A DNA stretch of 64,000 nucleotides from Chryseobacterium cucumeris (GTDB lineage Bacteria > Bacteroidota > Bacteroidia > Flavobacteriales > Weeksellaceae). Position numbers and translations under genes: made by a program. Of this stretch, positions 34,178-42,706 are shown in pieces; within the stretch, counting starts at the first letter, position 1; every line of letters begins with the position of its first letter. The DNA is taken from NCBI RefSeq assembly GCF_016775705.1, contig NZ_CP068760.1:1054001-1118000 (forward strand), read 5' to 3'. Below the pieces are notes generated by a model, which saw nothing but the letters and a program-made list of their open reading frames with translations, was not told the DNA's origin and ran no database searches.

Positions 34178-34831
34178 ATGTTTATCAAGGACTATATCTC
34201 AAAAGACTTTCCGTGTTTTAGCCTGTCTGACTCTATAGAGTCGGCCAGAAATATGTTGGAAGACTTTGGATATTCCCATGTTTTCATCAAAAAATCCCAT
34301 CACTTCTACGGAGCTCTTGCTATGGATTTCCTGTATGAGGAAGATGGCGGAACACTGAAGGATCTGGAACACCAGATTGAACGTTTTGCCATTCTGGAGG
34401 ACAATAATATTATGGACAGTATCCGTCTGTTTTATACCTTCAGCAGCAATGTGATTCCGGTGATTAATAAAAATGAGAAATATCTTGGGTATATTACCTG
34501 TGAAGATGTTTTTCAGGACCTTTCCCGTTATCCTTTATTTTCAGAAACAGGAGCTATTCTTACCGTAGAAACTCCGGCCAGAAAATATTCTATGACGGAG
34601 ATTACCAACATTGTGGAAAGCAACAATTCGAAGTTTTACGGAGGGTTTATAAGCTTTATGTCTGAAGAGGTAGTTCAGGTCACCATAAAGATCAGCAATG
34701 AAAATCTGGCCTCGATAGACGCTACTTTTGACCGGTATGACTACAGAATCGTTGAAAAATATTATTCTGATGAGAAAACCGATCTGTTTAAAGACCGTTA
34801 TGGTTTTTTACAAAAATTCATAGAAATATAA
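34178..34831 (+). CDS. CBS-domain protein
   Basis: A 217-aa cytosolic protein with a pair of CBS-type segments in the N-terminal 125 residues (FPCFSLSDSIESARNMLEDF and VIPVINKNEKYLGYITCEDV). The C-terminal part (residues about 130-217) looks like an ACT-like domain. CBS pairs bind adenosyl nucleotides and act as regulatory sensors. It is followed by nadK with 1 nt between stop and ATG, so the two are translated together, suggesting a role in NAD or nucleotide sensing. Confidence 0.85.
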   Translation: MFIKDYISKDFPCFSLSDSIESARNMLEDFGYSHVFIKKSHHFYGALAMDFLYEEDGGTLKDLEHQIERFAILEDNNIMDSIRLFYTFSSNVIPVINKNEKYLGYITCEDVFQDLSRYPLFSETGAILTVETPARKYSMTEITNIVESNNSKFYGGFISFMSEEVVQVTIKISNENLASIDATFDRYDYRIVEKYYSDEKTDLFKDRYGFLQKFIEI

Positions 34832-34832
34832 C

Positions 34833-35699
34833 ATGAAGGCAGCCATATATTCTCAGAAAAAGGATCTTGATACTTTTCTATATTTAAGTAAGTTTATCTC
34901 TGAACTTGAAGCAAGAGATGTAAAATCTGTTCTGTATGATGAAATGGCTGAAGCACTTCAGTTTTCAAAAATATTCGAAACTTTCAATTCCAAACAGGAT
35001 CTTCTGGATAAGGAAGTGGATCTGTTTTTCACTTTTGGTGGAGACGGAACCATTGTAAACTCTCTGACATTTATTGAAGATCTTGAAATTCCGGTGGTAG
35101 GAGTGAATACAGGAAGGCTTGGATTTTTAGCTTTTTTCACGAAAGAAGAAGCCTTTAAGGAACTGGATTCCATCTTAAAAGGAAATGTAAAAACAAGCCG
35201 CCGTTCTGTCATTGAAGTGGTTTCTCCAAAACTGGAGGGAGTTTTTCCTTACGCTTTAAACGACGTTACCGTTTCCCGAAAAGAAACAACCTCCATGATC
35301 ACCGTTGACTCATATATCAATGACGAGTTTTTGAATGTATTCTGGGGTGACGGCGTGATCATTTCAACACCTACAGGTTCTACCGCCTACTCTCTGAGCT
35401 GCGGAGGCCCTATCATTTCTCCCAATAACGAAAATTTTGTCATTACTCCTATTGCTCCTCACAATCTGAATGTGAGGCCGTTGGTTGTGAATGATAAAGT
35501 AGAAATAAAATTCAGGGTGGAAAGCCGTGTACCACAATACTCTCTTTCTTTAGACTCCCGACTGATACATATAGAAACCGACAAGGAAATCATCATTAAA
35601 AAGGCTAAATTCCAGCTTCTTCTGGTGCAGCCCAACAGTTTGAGTTTCTATGAAACCATCCGTCAGAAGCTCCTTTGGGGCAGAGATAAAAGAAACTAG
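34833..35699 (+). CDS. nadK: NAD kinase
   Basis: A 288-aa enzyme that phosphorylates NAD to NADP using ATP or polyphosphate. Hallmarks are the GGDGT loop (residues 69-73) in FTFGGDGTIVNS, NTGRLGFL, NDVTVSRKETTSM and TPTGSTAYSLSCGGPI. Length fits. It is cytosolic and lies directly after the CBS-domain gene, with no gap to speak of. The fba gene begins 70 nt downstream and has its own leader region. Confidence 0.95.
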   Translation: MKAAIYSQKKDLDTFLYLSKFISELEARDVKSVLYDEMAEALQFSKIFETFNSKQDLLDKEVDLFFTFGGDGTIVNSLTFIEDLEIPVVGVNTGRLGFLAFFTKEEAFKELDSILKGNVKTSRRSVIEVVSPKLEGVFPYALNDVTVSRKETTSMITVDSYINDEFLNVFWGDGVIISTPTGSTAYSLSCGGPIISPNNENFVITPIAPHNLNVRPLVVNDKVEIKFRVESRVPQYSLSLDSRLIHIETDKEIIIKKAKFQLLLVQPNSLSFYETIRQKLLWGRDKRN

Positions 35700-35769
35700 T
35701 AATTTCTTAAAAATGATTACCTTTACACGAAATTAAAACACCTAATAAATTTATAATAAAAAGTAAAAC

Positions 35770-36840
35770 ATGAGCAGAATTTTTCCGGCAGGAGTTGCCA
35801 CAGGTCAGTTAGTTACTGATATCTTTCAGTATGCTAAAGAAAACAAATTTGCATTACCTGCAGTAAACGTAATTGGATCAAGCAACATAAACGCTACGAT
35901 GGAAACTGCAGCGAAATTAAACGCTCCTGTAATTATTCAGTTTTCAAATGGTGGAGCTTCTTTCAATGCAGGGAAAGGATTAAGCAATGACGGACAGAAG
36001 TCTGCTATCTTAGGAGCTATCGCTGGAGCAAAACATATTCATACGCTTGCAGAAGCTTACGGAGCAACTGTAATTCTACACACAGACCACTGTGCAAAGA
36101 AATTACTTCCCTGGATCGACGGATTGATGGATGCTAACGAAGAATTCTTCAAGCAGACAGGAAAATCCCTTTACTCTTCTCACATGTTAGACCTTTCTGA
36201 AGAGCCTTTAGAAGAAAACCTTGAAATTTCTGCTAAATATTTCGAAAGAATGGCTAAGCTACAGATGACTCTTGAAGTAGAAATCGGGGTAACAGGAGGT
36301 GAAGAAGATGGTGTTGACAACTCAGATGTTGATAACTCTAAACTATATACTCAGCCTGAAGATGTAGCTTATACATATGAAAAATTAAAAGCTATTTCTG
36401 ATAACTTCACAATCGCTGCTGCTTTTGGTAACGTACACGGAGTTTACAAGCCGGGTAACGTAGTTCTTACGCCGAAAATCCTTGACAATTCTCAGAAATA
36501 TGTTCAGGAAAAATTCGGAACAGCTGCCAAGCCTATCAACTTCGTATTCCATGGAGGTTCAGGATCTACTTTAGAGGAGATCAGAGAGGCTATCGACTAC
36601 GGAGTTATCAAAATGAACATTGATACTGACCTTCAGTTTGCATACACAGAAGGTATCAGAGATTATATGGTAAACAATATTGATTATTTAAGAGCTCAGA
36701 TCGGAAACCCTGAAGGAGAAGAAAAACCTAACAAAAAATTCTATGACCCAAGAGTTTGGGTAAGAAAAGGTGAGGACACATTCTCTGCAAGATTGGTGAA
36801 AGCATTTGAAGATTTAAATAACGTAGATACTTTAAAATAA
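35770..36840 (+). CDS. fbaA: Class II fructose-bisphosphate aldolase
   Basis: A 356-aa zinc aldolase of glycolysis and gluconeogenesis that splits fructose-1,6-bisphosphate into dihydroxyacetone phosphate and glyceraldehyde-3-phosphate. The zinc-binding HTDHCAKK and the VFHGGSGSTLEEI phosphate-binding loop are visible, as is the TLEVEIGVTGGEEDGV stretch with the essential glutamate. It is the class IIA type of E. coli FbaA in length. Coding bias looks like a highly expressed gene. It is monocistronic and ends in a strong hairpin. Confidence 0.95.
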   Translation: MSRIFPAGVATGQLVTDIFQYAKENKFALPAVNVIGSSNINATMETAAKLNAPVIIQFSNGGASFNAGKGLSNDGQKSAILGAIAGAKHIHTLAEAYGATVILHTDHCAKKLLPWIDGLMDANEEFFKQTGKSLYSSHMLDLSEEPLEENLEISAKYFERMAKLQMTLEVEIGVTGGEEDGVDNSDVDNSKLYTQPEDVAYTYEKLKAISDNFTIAAAFGNVHGVYKPGNVVLTPKILDNSQKYVQEKFGTAAKPINFVFHGGSGSTLEEIREAIDYGVIKMNIDTDLQFAYTEGIRDYMVNNIDYLRAQIGNPEGEEKPNKKFYDPRVWVRKGEDTFSARLVKAFEDLNNVDTLK

Positions 36841-36852
36841 GAACTGTACATT

Positions 36853-36908
36853 TGTACCAATGTAAAAAGTATTCATAGAAATGCATTTACATTGGTACTT
36901 TTTACATT
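36853..36908 (+). terminator. Hairpin terminator after fbaA
   Basis: GTACCAATGTAAA / TTTACATTGGTAC perfect 13-bp stem with a 19-nt loop, followed by TTTTTACATTT. The 16-nt part CCAATGTAAAAAGTAT also occurs at 17844. Confidence 0.65.
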
Positions 36909-36929
36909 TATACATTAATACAAGCAAAA

Positions 36930-37784
36930 ATGGCATTCGACTGGTTTAAAAGAAAAGCAAAAAACATTACCACTTCTACTGATGAGAAAAAAGACGTTCC
37001 CAAAGGCCTTTGGCATCAGACTCCATCCGGAAAAGTAGTGGAACATGATGAACTAAAGAGAAATAACTATGTTTCTCCTGAAGACGGATTTCATGTAAGA
37101 ATAGGAAGTGCAGAATTTTTTGACATCCTTTTTGACGGTGGTAAATTTACCGAACTGGATGCCAATGTTGAAAGTATTGATATCTTAAACTTCAAAGATA
37201 CAAAGCCTTATAAAGACCGTCTGAAAGAAGTAAAAGCTAAAACAAAGCTTACAGACTCTATCAGAAACGCTGTAGGAACCGTAAAAGGAACTGAAATGGT
37301 AGTTTCATGTATGGATTTTGCTTTCATCGGTGGATCTTTGGGTTCTGTAATGGGAGAAAAGATCAGAAGAGCAGTAGATTACTGTATTGCACACAAACTT
37401 CCGTATATGATTATCTGTCAGTCCGGAGGAGCAAGAATGCAGGAAGCGACTTACTCTTTGATGCAGCTGGCAAAAGTTCAGGCTAAATTAGCTCAGCTTT
37501 CTGAAGCTGGACTTTTATACATCGCTTACCTTTGCGACCCTACATTCGGAGGAATCACTGCTTCTTTCGCAATGACCGCTGATATTATTATGGCAGAACC
37601 GGGAGCACTGATTGGTTTCGCAGGACCAAGAGTAATCCGTGAAACGATTGGTAGAGATCTACCGGAAGGATTCCAGACATCAGAATTCTTACAGGAAAAA
37701 GGATTTGTAGATTTCATCGTAAAAAGAACTGAAATTCAGGATACTGTTGCCAAAACAGTTAATTTATTAGCTGTAAAAGCATAG
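36930..37784 (+). CDS. accD: Acetyl-CoA carboxylase carboxyltransferase subunit beta
   Basis: A 284-aa carboxyltransferase subunit that with AccA moves CO2 from biotin to acetyl-CoA in fatty-acid synthesis. The crotonase-like core shows [32 protein letters not shown] and [20 protein letters not shown]. In E. coli AccD the N-terminal region carries a four-Cys zinc ribbon; here that stretch reads [20 protein letters not shown] and contains no Cys. The ribbon is therefore absent or metal-free. The catalytic part is intact. It is monocistronic with its own terminator. Confidence 0.95.
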   Translation: MAFDWFKRKAKNITTSTDEKKDVPKGLWHQTPSGKVVEHDELKRNNYVSPEDGFHVRIGSAEFFDILFDGGKFTELDANVESIDILNFKDTKPYKDRLKEVKAKTKLTDSIRNAVGTVKGTEMVVSCMDFAFIGGSLGSVMGEKIRRAVDYCIAHKLPYMIICQSGGARMQEATYSLMQLAKVQAKLAQLSEAGLLYIAYLCDPTFGGITASFAMTADIIMAEPGALIGFAGPRVIRETIGRDLPEGFQTSEFLQEKGFVDFIVKRTEIQDTVAKTVNLLAVKA

Positions 37785-37804
37785 TATCTGTAACAAAAAC
37801 AATA

Positions 37805-37836
37805 CAATCTCTCTCTAATTAGGGAGAGATTTTTAT
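37805..37836 (+). terminator. Terminator after accD
   Basis: AATCTCTC / GGAGAGATT hairpin with a G-U pair, followed by TTTTATTTAT. Confidence 0.78.
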
Positions 37837-37838
37837 TT

Positions 37839-38348
37839 ATGAGGACTTTTAAGATATTTTTCAATACCATCAGAAGCATGAGTTTTAAAAAGATTATGCG
37901 TCTTTTATCACTGATCCTTCCCCATCCTCTTTTCGCTTTACTGAGTTTTTATGCAACAGTAAAAGCGTTTTCCATTGCACAGAAAAAATTCCCTGATACA
38001 GCCTCCAACAATGGAATTGGAAACGCCTTCAGACATGCGCTGTGGTGCTGCTTCATTATGATGTACTGCTGTAAAATTTCTTCTCCGAAAAAAGCACTGG
38101 ATTTCTGCAAAAGAATAACAGATATGCATGAAGAGCTTTTTCCGAATGAACCTTTGGAAACCAAAATGGATCTCCATAACAACAAAATCGGAATGGATTA
38201 TTTCATGGAAATTTTACCGGGAATTCACCGCCAGTTTTTTGAAAAAAGCTTCTTTGTAGATGCATTAATCAAAAAAATGGATGAAGCTAAGGTTCTGAAA
38301 AATCTGGATGATGATTTTGAAGGTCATCTTGTTTACCTGAAGGAGTAA
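37839..38348 (+). CDS. DUF6973-like protein
   Basis: A 169-aa protein with one or two hydrophobic segments near the N-terminus (LLSLILPHPLFALLSFYATV) and a conserved-looking core NGIGNAFRHALWCCFIM followed by NNKIGMDYF. This resembles the DUF6973 group. Several conserved His, Asn and Asp residues hint at a metal site, but no reaction is known. It starts within the accD terminator region, 55 nt after accD, and may be read through from it. Confidence 0.7.
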   Translation: MRTFKIFFNTIRSMSFKKIMRLLSLILPHPLFALLSFYATVKAFSIAQKKFPDTASNNGIGNAFRHALWCCFIMMYCCKISSPKKALDFCKRITDMHEELFPNEPLETKMDLHNNKIGMDYFMEILPGIHRQFFEKSFFVDALIKKMDEAKVLKNLDDDFEGHLVYLKE

Positions 38349-38359
38349 ATAAATCATTT

Positions 38360-38520
38360 TATTTTAAACGCTGAGGATCGCAAGGAAAATTTAAAAAATT
38401 TATGCATATTTCCGTCCGCAAGGGCATTTGATTCAGCTATGTTCCATGAATGACGTTCTCTTTGCTTAGTACTAACGCCTTTGCGTGCATTGCGTTAACA
38501 ATATATTTTAAGATTAGAAG
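38360..38520. repeat. Dispersed intergenic repeat, copy 2
   Basis: The second copy of the element at 29960-30130. It has CGCAAGGGCATTT (38417 onwards), AACGCCTTTGCG (38474-38485) and GCGTTAAC. Between the marks the sequences are only loosely similar. It fills the gap between the DUF6973 gene and the transporter gene. No frame is seen. Confidence 0.65.
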
Positions 38521-38565
38521 CCATCATTAGTTCTCTTTGGCACCGGAATAACAAAAGACTTTAGT

Positions 38566-38573
38566 TATTTTTG
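38566..38573 (+). promoter_or_regulatory. Putative -7 element of the nucleoside-recognition gene
   Basis: TATTTTTG matches TAnnTTTG, 45 nt before the ATG at 38619. A TTTG at 38536 lies 26 nt before it, further than usual. Confidence 0.35.
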
Positions 38574-38618
38574 TGGTTTAAAGTATTTTTGATAAGTTTA
38601 AACAATTAAATCAATCAG

Positions 38619-40022
38619 ATGGTTCTCAGCAGAATTTGGTCGGCTTTCATTATCATTGCCATTGCCATTGCCAGTATAAAATACGTTTCGTCAGGTAACT
38701 ACAAAACCATTTTCAATGATATGGTGGTGGGAAAAGGAGGTGATACAGTAAAGATTGCATCACAACCTATGAGCAGCCTCTCTCCTGTTGTAAGAGACAG
38801 CCTGATGAAAAAGAATGATTTTGCAGACAGCAGAATTCATTATAAAACTGATTCTTTAAAACAAAATGTAAATGTTTATCGTGTTCAGGAAGCCGATGGA
38901 GTGATCGGAACTTCAGAAACAGCAGTGAAGATCTGTCTTGGTCTTATCGGAATCATGACTTTATTTATGGGATTCATGAGCATTGCTGAAAAAGCAGGTG
39001 GCATCAATCTTCTAAGCCGTCTGATTCAGCCTTTTTTCTCTAAGTTATTTCCTGATATTCCTAAAAACCACCCTGCATTCGGACATATGCTGATGAACTT
39101 CAGCGCCAATCTTCTGGGACTGGATAATGCAGCAACCCCTTTTGGTTTAAAAGCCATGGAAAGCCTTCAGACCTTAAATCCTAATAAAGATACCGCCAGC
39201 AATTCACAGATTATGTTTCTGTGTCTTCATGCCGGAGGTATGACCTTAATTCCCGTGTCAATTATTGCCATCAGAGCCTCAATGGGATCTAAAACCCCTA
39301 CAGATATTTTCCTGCCATGTATGATTGCCACTTTTGCCGCTACACTGGCTGCAATGATTATCGTTTCTTTGTATCAGAAAATAAATCTTCTCCGTCCGGT
39401 AGTAATCGCTTATGTAGGCGGAATTTCGGCTATTATTGCCCTTTTGGTACTGTATCTTGTACAATTGAGTAAAGATGAACTGGATGATTTCAGTAAAGTA
39501 TTAAGTAATGGTTTAATTCTGTTTATCTTCCTTGCGATTGTATTAGGAGCCGTTTATAAAAAGATCAACGTTTTTGATGCCTTTATAGAAGGGGCAAAAG
39601 AAGGGTTCACCACCTGTGTTAAGATTATTCCTTATCTGGTTGGAATGCTGATTGCGATTTCGTTACTAAGAACTTCCGGTGTATTTGATGTAATCATTGA
39701 TGGAATGAAGTGGGTCGCCAATGTTGCCAATATGGATCCCAGATTTGTGGATGGACTTCCAACTGCATTGATCAAACCTTTATCCGGTTCAGGAGCCAGA
39801 GGAATGATGGTAGATACGATGACAACATTTGGAGCTGATAGTTTCCAGGGGAAATTAGCCGCAGTGCTTCAGGGAAGCTCAGATACGACGTTCTACGTGA
39901 TTGCAGTATATTTTGGTGCCGTAGCCGTTAAGAATACAAGATACACGGTAATTGCCATGCTTCTGGCCGATTTAGTCGGCGTTATGACTGCCATTGCATT
40001 AGCTTACTTATTCTTTGCTTAA
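38619..40022 (+). CDS. Nucleoside-recognition (SpmA/SpmB-like fusion) membrane protein
   Basis: A 467-aa inner-membrane protein with about eleven hydrophobic segments. It joins two nucleoside-recognition (Gate) domains, one around residues 105-245 (NLLGLDNAATPFGLKAMESL, a SpmA hallmark) and one around 310-460 (IKPLSGSGARGMMVDTM, SpmB-like). The fused form is common in Bacteroidota, which do not sporulate. Substrate unknown, possibly a nucleoside or amino acid. A small cytosolic protein gene follows after 65 nt on the same strand. Confidence 0.88.
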   Translation: MVLSRIWSAFIIIAIAIASIKYVSSGNYKTIFNDMVVGKGGDTVKIASQPMSSLSPVVRDSLMKKNDFADSRIHYKTDSLKQNVNVYRVQEADGVIGTSETAVKICLGLIGIMTLFMGFMSIAEKAGGINLLSRLIQPFFSKLFPDIPKNHPAFGHMLMNFSANLLGLDNAATPFGLKAMESLQTLNPNKDTASNSQIMFLCLHAGGMTLIPVSIIAIRASMGSKTPTDIFLPCMIATFAATLAAMIIVSLYQKINLLRPVVIAYVGGISAIIALLVLYLVQLSKDELDDFSKVLSNGLILFIFLAIVLGAVYKKINVFDAFIEGAKEGFTTCVKIIPYLVGMLIAISLLRTSGVFDVIIDGMKWVANVANMDPRFVDGLPTALIKPLSGSGARGMMVDTMTTFGADSFQGKLAAVLQGSSDTTFYVIAVYFGAVAVKNTRYTVIAMLLADLVGVMTAIALAYLFFA

Positions 40023-40087
40023 TGAAATCTGCAGGTTGAGCAGATGCTATTAACTTTAAACATTAAACTTAAAACTTTAAATCCATT

Positions 40088-40480
40088 ATGATCACAGATA
40101 AAGAATTCACCTTAAGACTCATCCGCCAATTAACCCAGGCATTGGAAAAATTGATTCTGGATAAACCTGAAGAAAGTCTAATGCAGAAAGAACTGGATTT
40201 TGACACATTGATGAGAGACATTTTTAAGATGAGCTTCACAGAGGTTGCTTCTAAAACCAAGGAAGAAATGATCGCGATTGTGAATGAAAGACAGGAAAGA
40301 GATCACAAAGATTATTATGAAATGCTGGGAAATCTTTTCTACTTTAACAGCAAACACGATCAAAACAAAGATTTTCAGGATAAAGCAAAGACATTCTACG
40401 AGCTTTATCTTCAGACAAGCGGTATTTTTGCCCTTCCGGTCATCAACAGAATAAATGAATTGAAAAAAGCACTTGAATAA
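40088..40480 (+). CDS. Small cytosolic helical protein, unknown function
   Basis: A 130-aa protein that is helical and charged throughout, with no signal or membrane segment. The N-terminal KEFTLRLIRQLTQALEKLI is an amphipathic helix, and NERQERDHKDYYEMLGNLFY marks the centre. I do not recognise the family with confidence; it faintly resembles DUF6483-type proteins. Its partner, judged by position alone, would be the transporter upstream. It ends in a hairpin shared with the convergent TonB gene. Confidence 0.65.
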   Translation: MITDKEFTLRLIRQLTQALEKLILDKPEESLMQKELDFDTLMRDIFKMSFTEVASKTKEEMIAIVNERQERDHKDYYEMLGNLFYFNSKHDQNKDFQDKAKTFYELYLQTSGIFALPVINRINELKKALE

Positions 40481-40490
40481 AGTGCTTTTG
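40465..40490. terminator. Terminator between the 40088 gene and the TonB operon
   Basis: AAAAGCACT / AGTGCTTTT hairpin with a 7-nt loop and T-rich flank. It overlaps the 3' end of the plus-strand gene and may act in both directions. Confidence 0.7.
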
Positions 40491-40495
40491 TATTG

Positions 40496-41386
40496 TTAGA
40501 AGGTAATTTTGTAAGTTCCGGTTGAAGATGTATTGGCTTTTTCTGCTTTTACATATTTCTTAACCCAGGCCACAGATGTGGATGAGACACAAGGATCTGA
40601 AATCCCGCCGGCTCTTCTTGCGGATACTACATTCCCTGCTTTATCTACAGTGTAAGCAATGGTAATTGATCCGCTTGCTGTACAACTGTGTGAGGGCTGC
40701 GCTCCGCCTCTTCCCATTGTTCCCGGAATATAACCAACCAATTTTCTGTCGATTCCTACTTTACTGTCACCGTTTCCGTCACCGCCTAAAGGATCTCCCG
40801 CGTTTCCGATACCATCACCGGTTCCCTGGCTTCCGGCTTTAGTTCCTCTGCCTTTAATCAGGTTGCCTATGGCTGCGGTTCCTTTTCCGTCACCATTTCC
40901 TGTTTTTGAATTGGCAGTGGTCGCTCCGGATTTTTTAGTATTTTTAGAAGCACTTGTGCTGGTTGCTTCTTTTTTCTCAGCTTTTTTGGATTCCTCTTTT
41001 TTAGGAACGGTTGTTTTTGAATTGTTTCCTGTAATAACCTTCTCTTTAACCTCTGTTTTCTTTGGCTCCAGAGTTGGTACTGGTTCTGGTTTTATAACTG
41101 TTTTTGTTTCCGGAACCGGAGTTTCTGCAGGCTCGGGTGCCACTTCTTCAGTTGCAGCGGCAAGGCTTCCCGGCTGTTCGGCAGGTTCTTCAATTCCCTT
41201 TCCGTTTCTGTTATCTCCAAAGTTCACCAGCATGGTAGTAACCACCTCAGGATCTTTATCCAGTTCAGGTTTTAATTTATACAAAAAAACAAAAAGCAGA
41301 ATAGCAGCCCAGATGAGAATAGAAAGCAATGCGCTCTTTACTCTGTCTTTATTTTCTTCGTTTCTGTTTGCTGTATAGCTTTTCAT
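40496..41386 (-). CDS. TonB-family energy transducer
   Basis: A 296-aa transducer. It has a cytosolic N-terminus, one inner-membrane helix (ALLSILIWAAILLFVFLY, about residues 19-36) and a periplasmic Pro/Glu/Lys-rich then Gly-rich linker (about 65-210). The C-terminal domain has GSITIAYTVDKAGNVVSARR and ends WVKKYVKAEKANTSSTGTYK. Two Cys in that domain (SHSCTAS and SDPCVSS) could form a disulfide. It would couple the ExbBD proton channel encoded beside it to outer-membrane receptors. It is the last gene of the exbB-exbD-tonB operon. Confidence 0.88.
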   Translation of the reverse strand: MKSYTANRNEENKDRVKSALLSILIWAAILLFVFLYKLKPELDKDPEVVTTMLVNFGDNRNGKGIEEPAEQPGSLAAATEEVAPEPAETPVPETKTVIKPEPVPTLEPKKTEVKEKVITGNNSKTTVPKKEESKKAEKKEATSTSASKNTKKSGATTANSKTGNGDGKGTAAIGNLIKGRGTKAGSQGTGDGIGNAGDPLGGDGNGDSKVGIDRKLVGYIPGTMGRGGAQPSHSCTASGSITIAYTVDKAGNVVSARRAGGISDPCVSSTSVAWVKKYVKAEKANTSSTGTYKITF

Positions 41387-41421
41387 CTTAAAACGTAATT
41401 CTTTCCGGAAATCCGGATATG

Positions 41422-41820
41422 TTATTTGTCTTTAACGGTTGCAATAGCAATATTAAATTTATGTTTCTCAGCAATTTCCATCACAAAAACAACATCTTTA
41501 TGCAATGTGTTTTCATCAGCTCTGATCGTAAATGATTTATTGGTCTGGCTGGCTAATTTATCTACAATAATTTGCTCCAATTCTCCTTTATTGGCAGGAT
41601 TATCATCTACAAAAAATGAACCGTCCGGCTTGATGCTTACCGTTAAAGGATTGGGAATATTATCATCAACTGCTCCGGCTTTCGGAAGATTCACATCGAT
41701 GGCGCTTTGATTGGCCGCCGAAGAGGTAATCATAAAGAAAATCAGCATCAACAGGATAACGTCTGTCATCGCTGCTAAACTGAATTCCGGATTCGCTTTA
41801 TTTCTTCTTTGAATTTTCAT
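41422..41820 (-). CDS. exbD: ExbD/TolR biopolymer transport protein
   Basis: A 132-aa protein with a short cytosolic N-terminus, a single inner-membrane helix (TDVILLMLIFFMITSS, about residues 19-34) that contains the Asp thought to carry protons, and a periplasmic domain (about 35-130). It is the partner of ExbB in the proton-driven motor energising TonB. Spacing is 35 nt from tonB and 12 nt from exbB, the usual operon order of this lineage. Cannot distinguish ExbD from TolR by sequence alone; the TonB neighbour favours ExbD. Confidence 0.9.
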   Translation of the reverse strand: MKIQRRNKANPEFSLAAMTDVILLMLIFFMITSSAANQSAIDVNLPKAGAVDDNIPNPLTVSIKPDGSFFVDDNPANKGELEQIIVDKLASQTNKSFTIRADENTLHKDVVFVMEIAEKHKFNIAIATVKDK

Positions 41821-41832
41821 CGTAAGAAAGAT

Positions 41833-42537
41833 TTATAAAGGTTTGTTGATAAGGTCTAAAAATTCTCCTGACATATTCTGGGCTTTCAGGACAAATTTAT
41901 CAATTCTTGTCAGTAGAATATTATAACAGAAGTTGGCGGGAATCGCTACAGCCAAACCTACAGCGGTCTGCCCTAAAGCGGTATAAATACCTTCTGAAAG
42001 TGTTTTCGGAGAGAATGATCCTGTTGCGTGAGATAGATTAAAGAAAGCAATAATCATCCCGATTACTGTTCCGAGAAGTCCCAGCATTGGTGCGATACTC
42101 GGTACGACAGCCAAAAGGTTCAGGTTTTTTTCCATATTGGCAACCTCTACCTGCGCCTGTGATTCCATAGCACTTACAATATCAGAAACGGGACGTCCTA
42201 ATCTTGAAATTCCTTTTTCTAAAATTCTTCCTTCCGGAGAGTTCTGGGTTTTGCAGTAATCTGCTGCTGCCTCTATTTTTCCGGCCTTGATGAAGTCTTC
42301 GATATTGTTCATGAAGTTGGAATCTGTTTTTGATGTCAGCCTTTTGATAAAGAAAAACCTTTCAAAAAACAGGTATAGAGAAAACACTCCCAATAGTAAT
42401 ACAGTGACCATCACTATTTTAGCGAAAGCTCCTCCATGGAACATAATTTTCCAGAATGAGAACTCCAAGTTGTCTGCAGCAACTGCAGGGGTATTGATTT
42501 GTGCGAATAAAATCTGAGAAAGTTCCGTTAACAGCAT
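41833..42537 (-). CDS. exbB: ExbB/TolQ proton channel subunit
   Basis: A 234-aa inner-membrane protein with three helices: about 35-60 (IVMVTVLLLGVFSLYLFFE), about 143-165 and about 188-212. The conserved VPSIAPMLGLLGTVIGMIIA and the YTALGQTAVGLAVAIPANF stretch are the MotA/TolQ/ExbB proton-channel signature. It begins the operon with exbD and tonB. On the minus strand TACATTTG lies 30-37 nt before the ATG. Confidence 0.92.
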   Translation of the reverse strand: MLLTELSQILFAQINTPAVAADNLEFSFWKIMFHGGAFAKIVMVTVLLLGVFSLYLFFERFFFIKRLTSKTDSNFMNNIEDFIKAGKIEAAADYCKTQNSPEGRILEKGISRLGRPVSDIVSAMESQAQVEVANMEKNLNLLAVVPSIAPMLGLLGTVIGMIIAFFNLSHATGSFSPKTLSEGIYTALGQTAVGLAVAIPANFCYNILLTRIDKFVLKAQNMSGEFLDLINKPL

Positions 42538-42566
42538 TAAATGTAAATTTTATTAAATTTCAACGA

Positions 42567-42574
42567 CAAATGTA
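42567..42574 (-). promoter_or_regulatory. Putative -7 element of exbB
   Basis: On the minus strand TACATTTG fits TAnnTTTG ahead of the exbB ATG; no -33 match is obvious. Confidence 0.4.
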
Positions 42575-42706
42575 GGAGAATATTATGAATTGAACTCTTA
42601 AAAATTGCTTAAAAACAACTTAAAATTTGTTACAGTTTTACAAACAGCAAATTTCTTTCCAAAAATAATTTGAAAAGAAATGTACAGTTAAAAAGGCAGA
42701 AGCTCG

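Noticed and set aside
38619..40022. Sporulation function suggested by SpmA/SpmB similarity
   Set aside because: The neighbours and inferred lineage are non-sporulating Bacteroidota; the domains are general transporter-like Gate domains.
40863..41378. Open frame antisense to the TonB gene
   Set aside because: The Ser/Val/Phe-rich product is the mirror of the Pro/Glu/Lys-rich TonB linker; it is a shadow.
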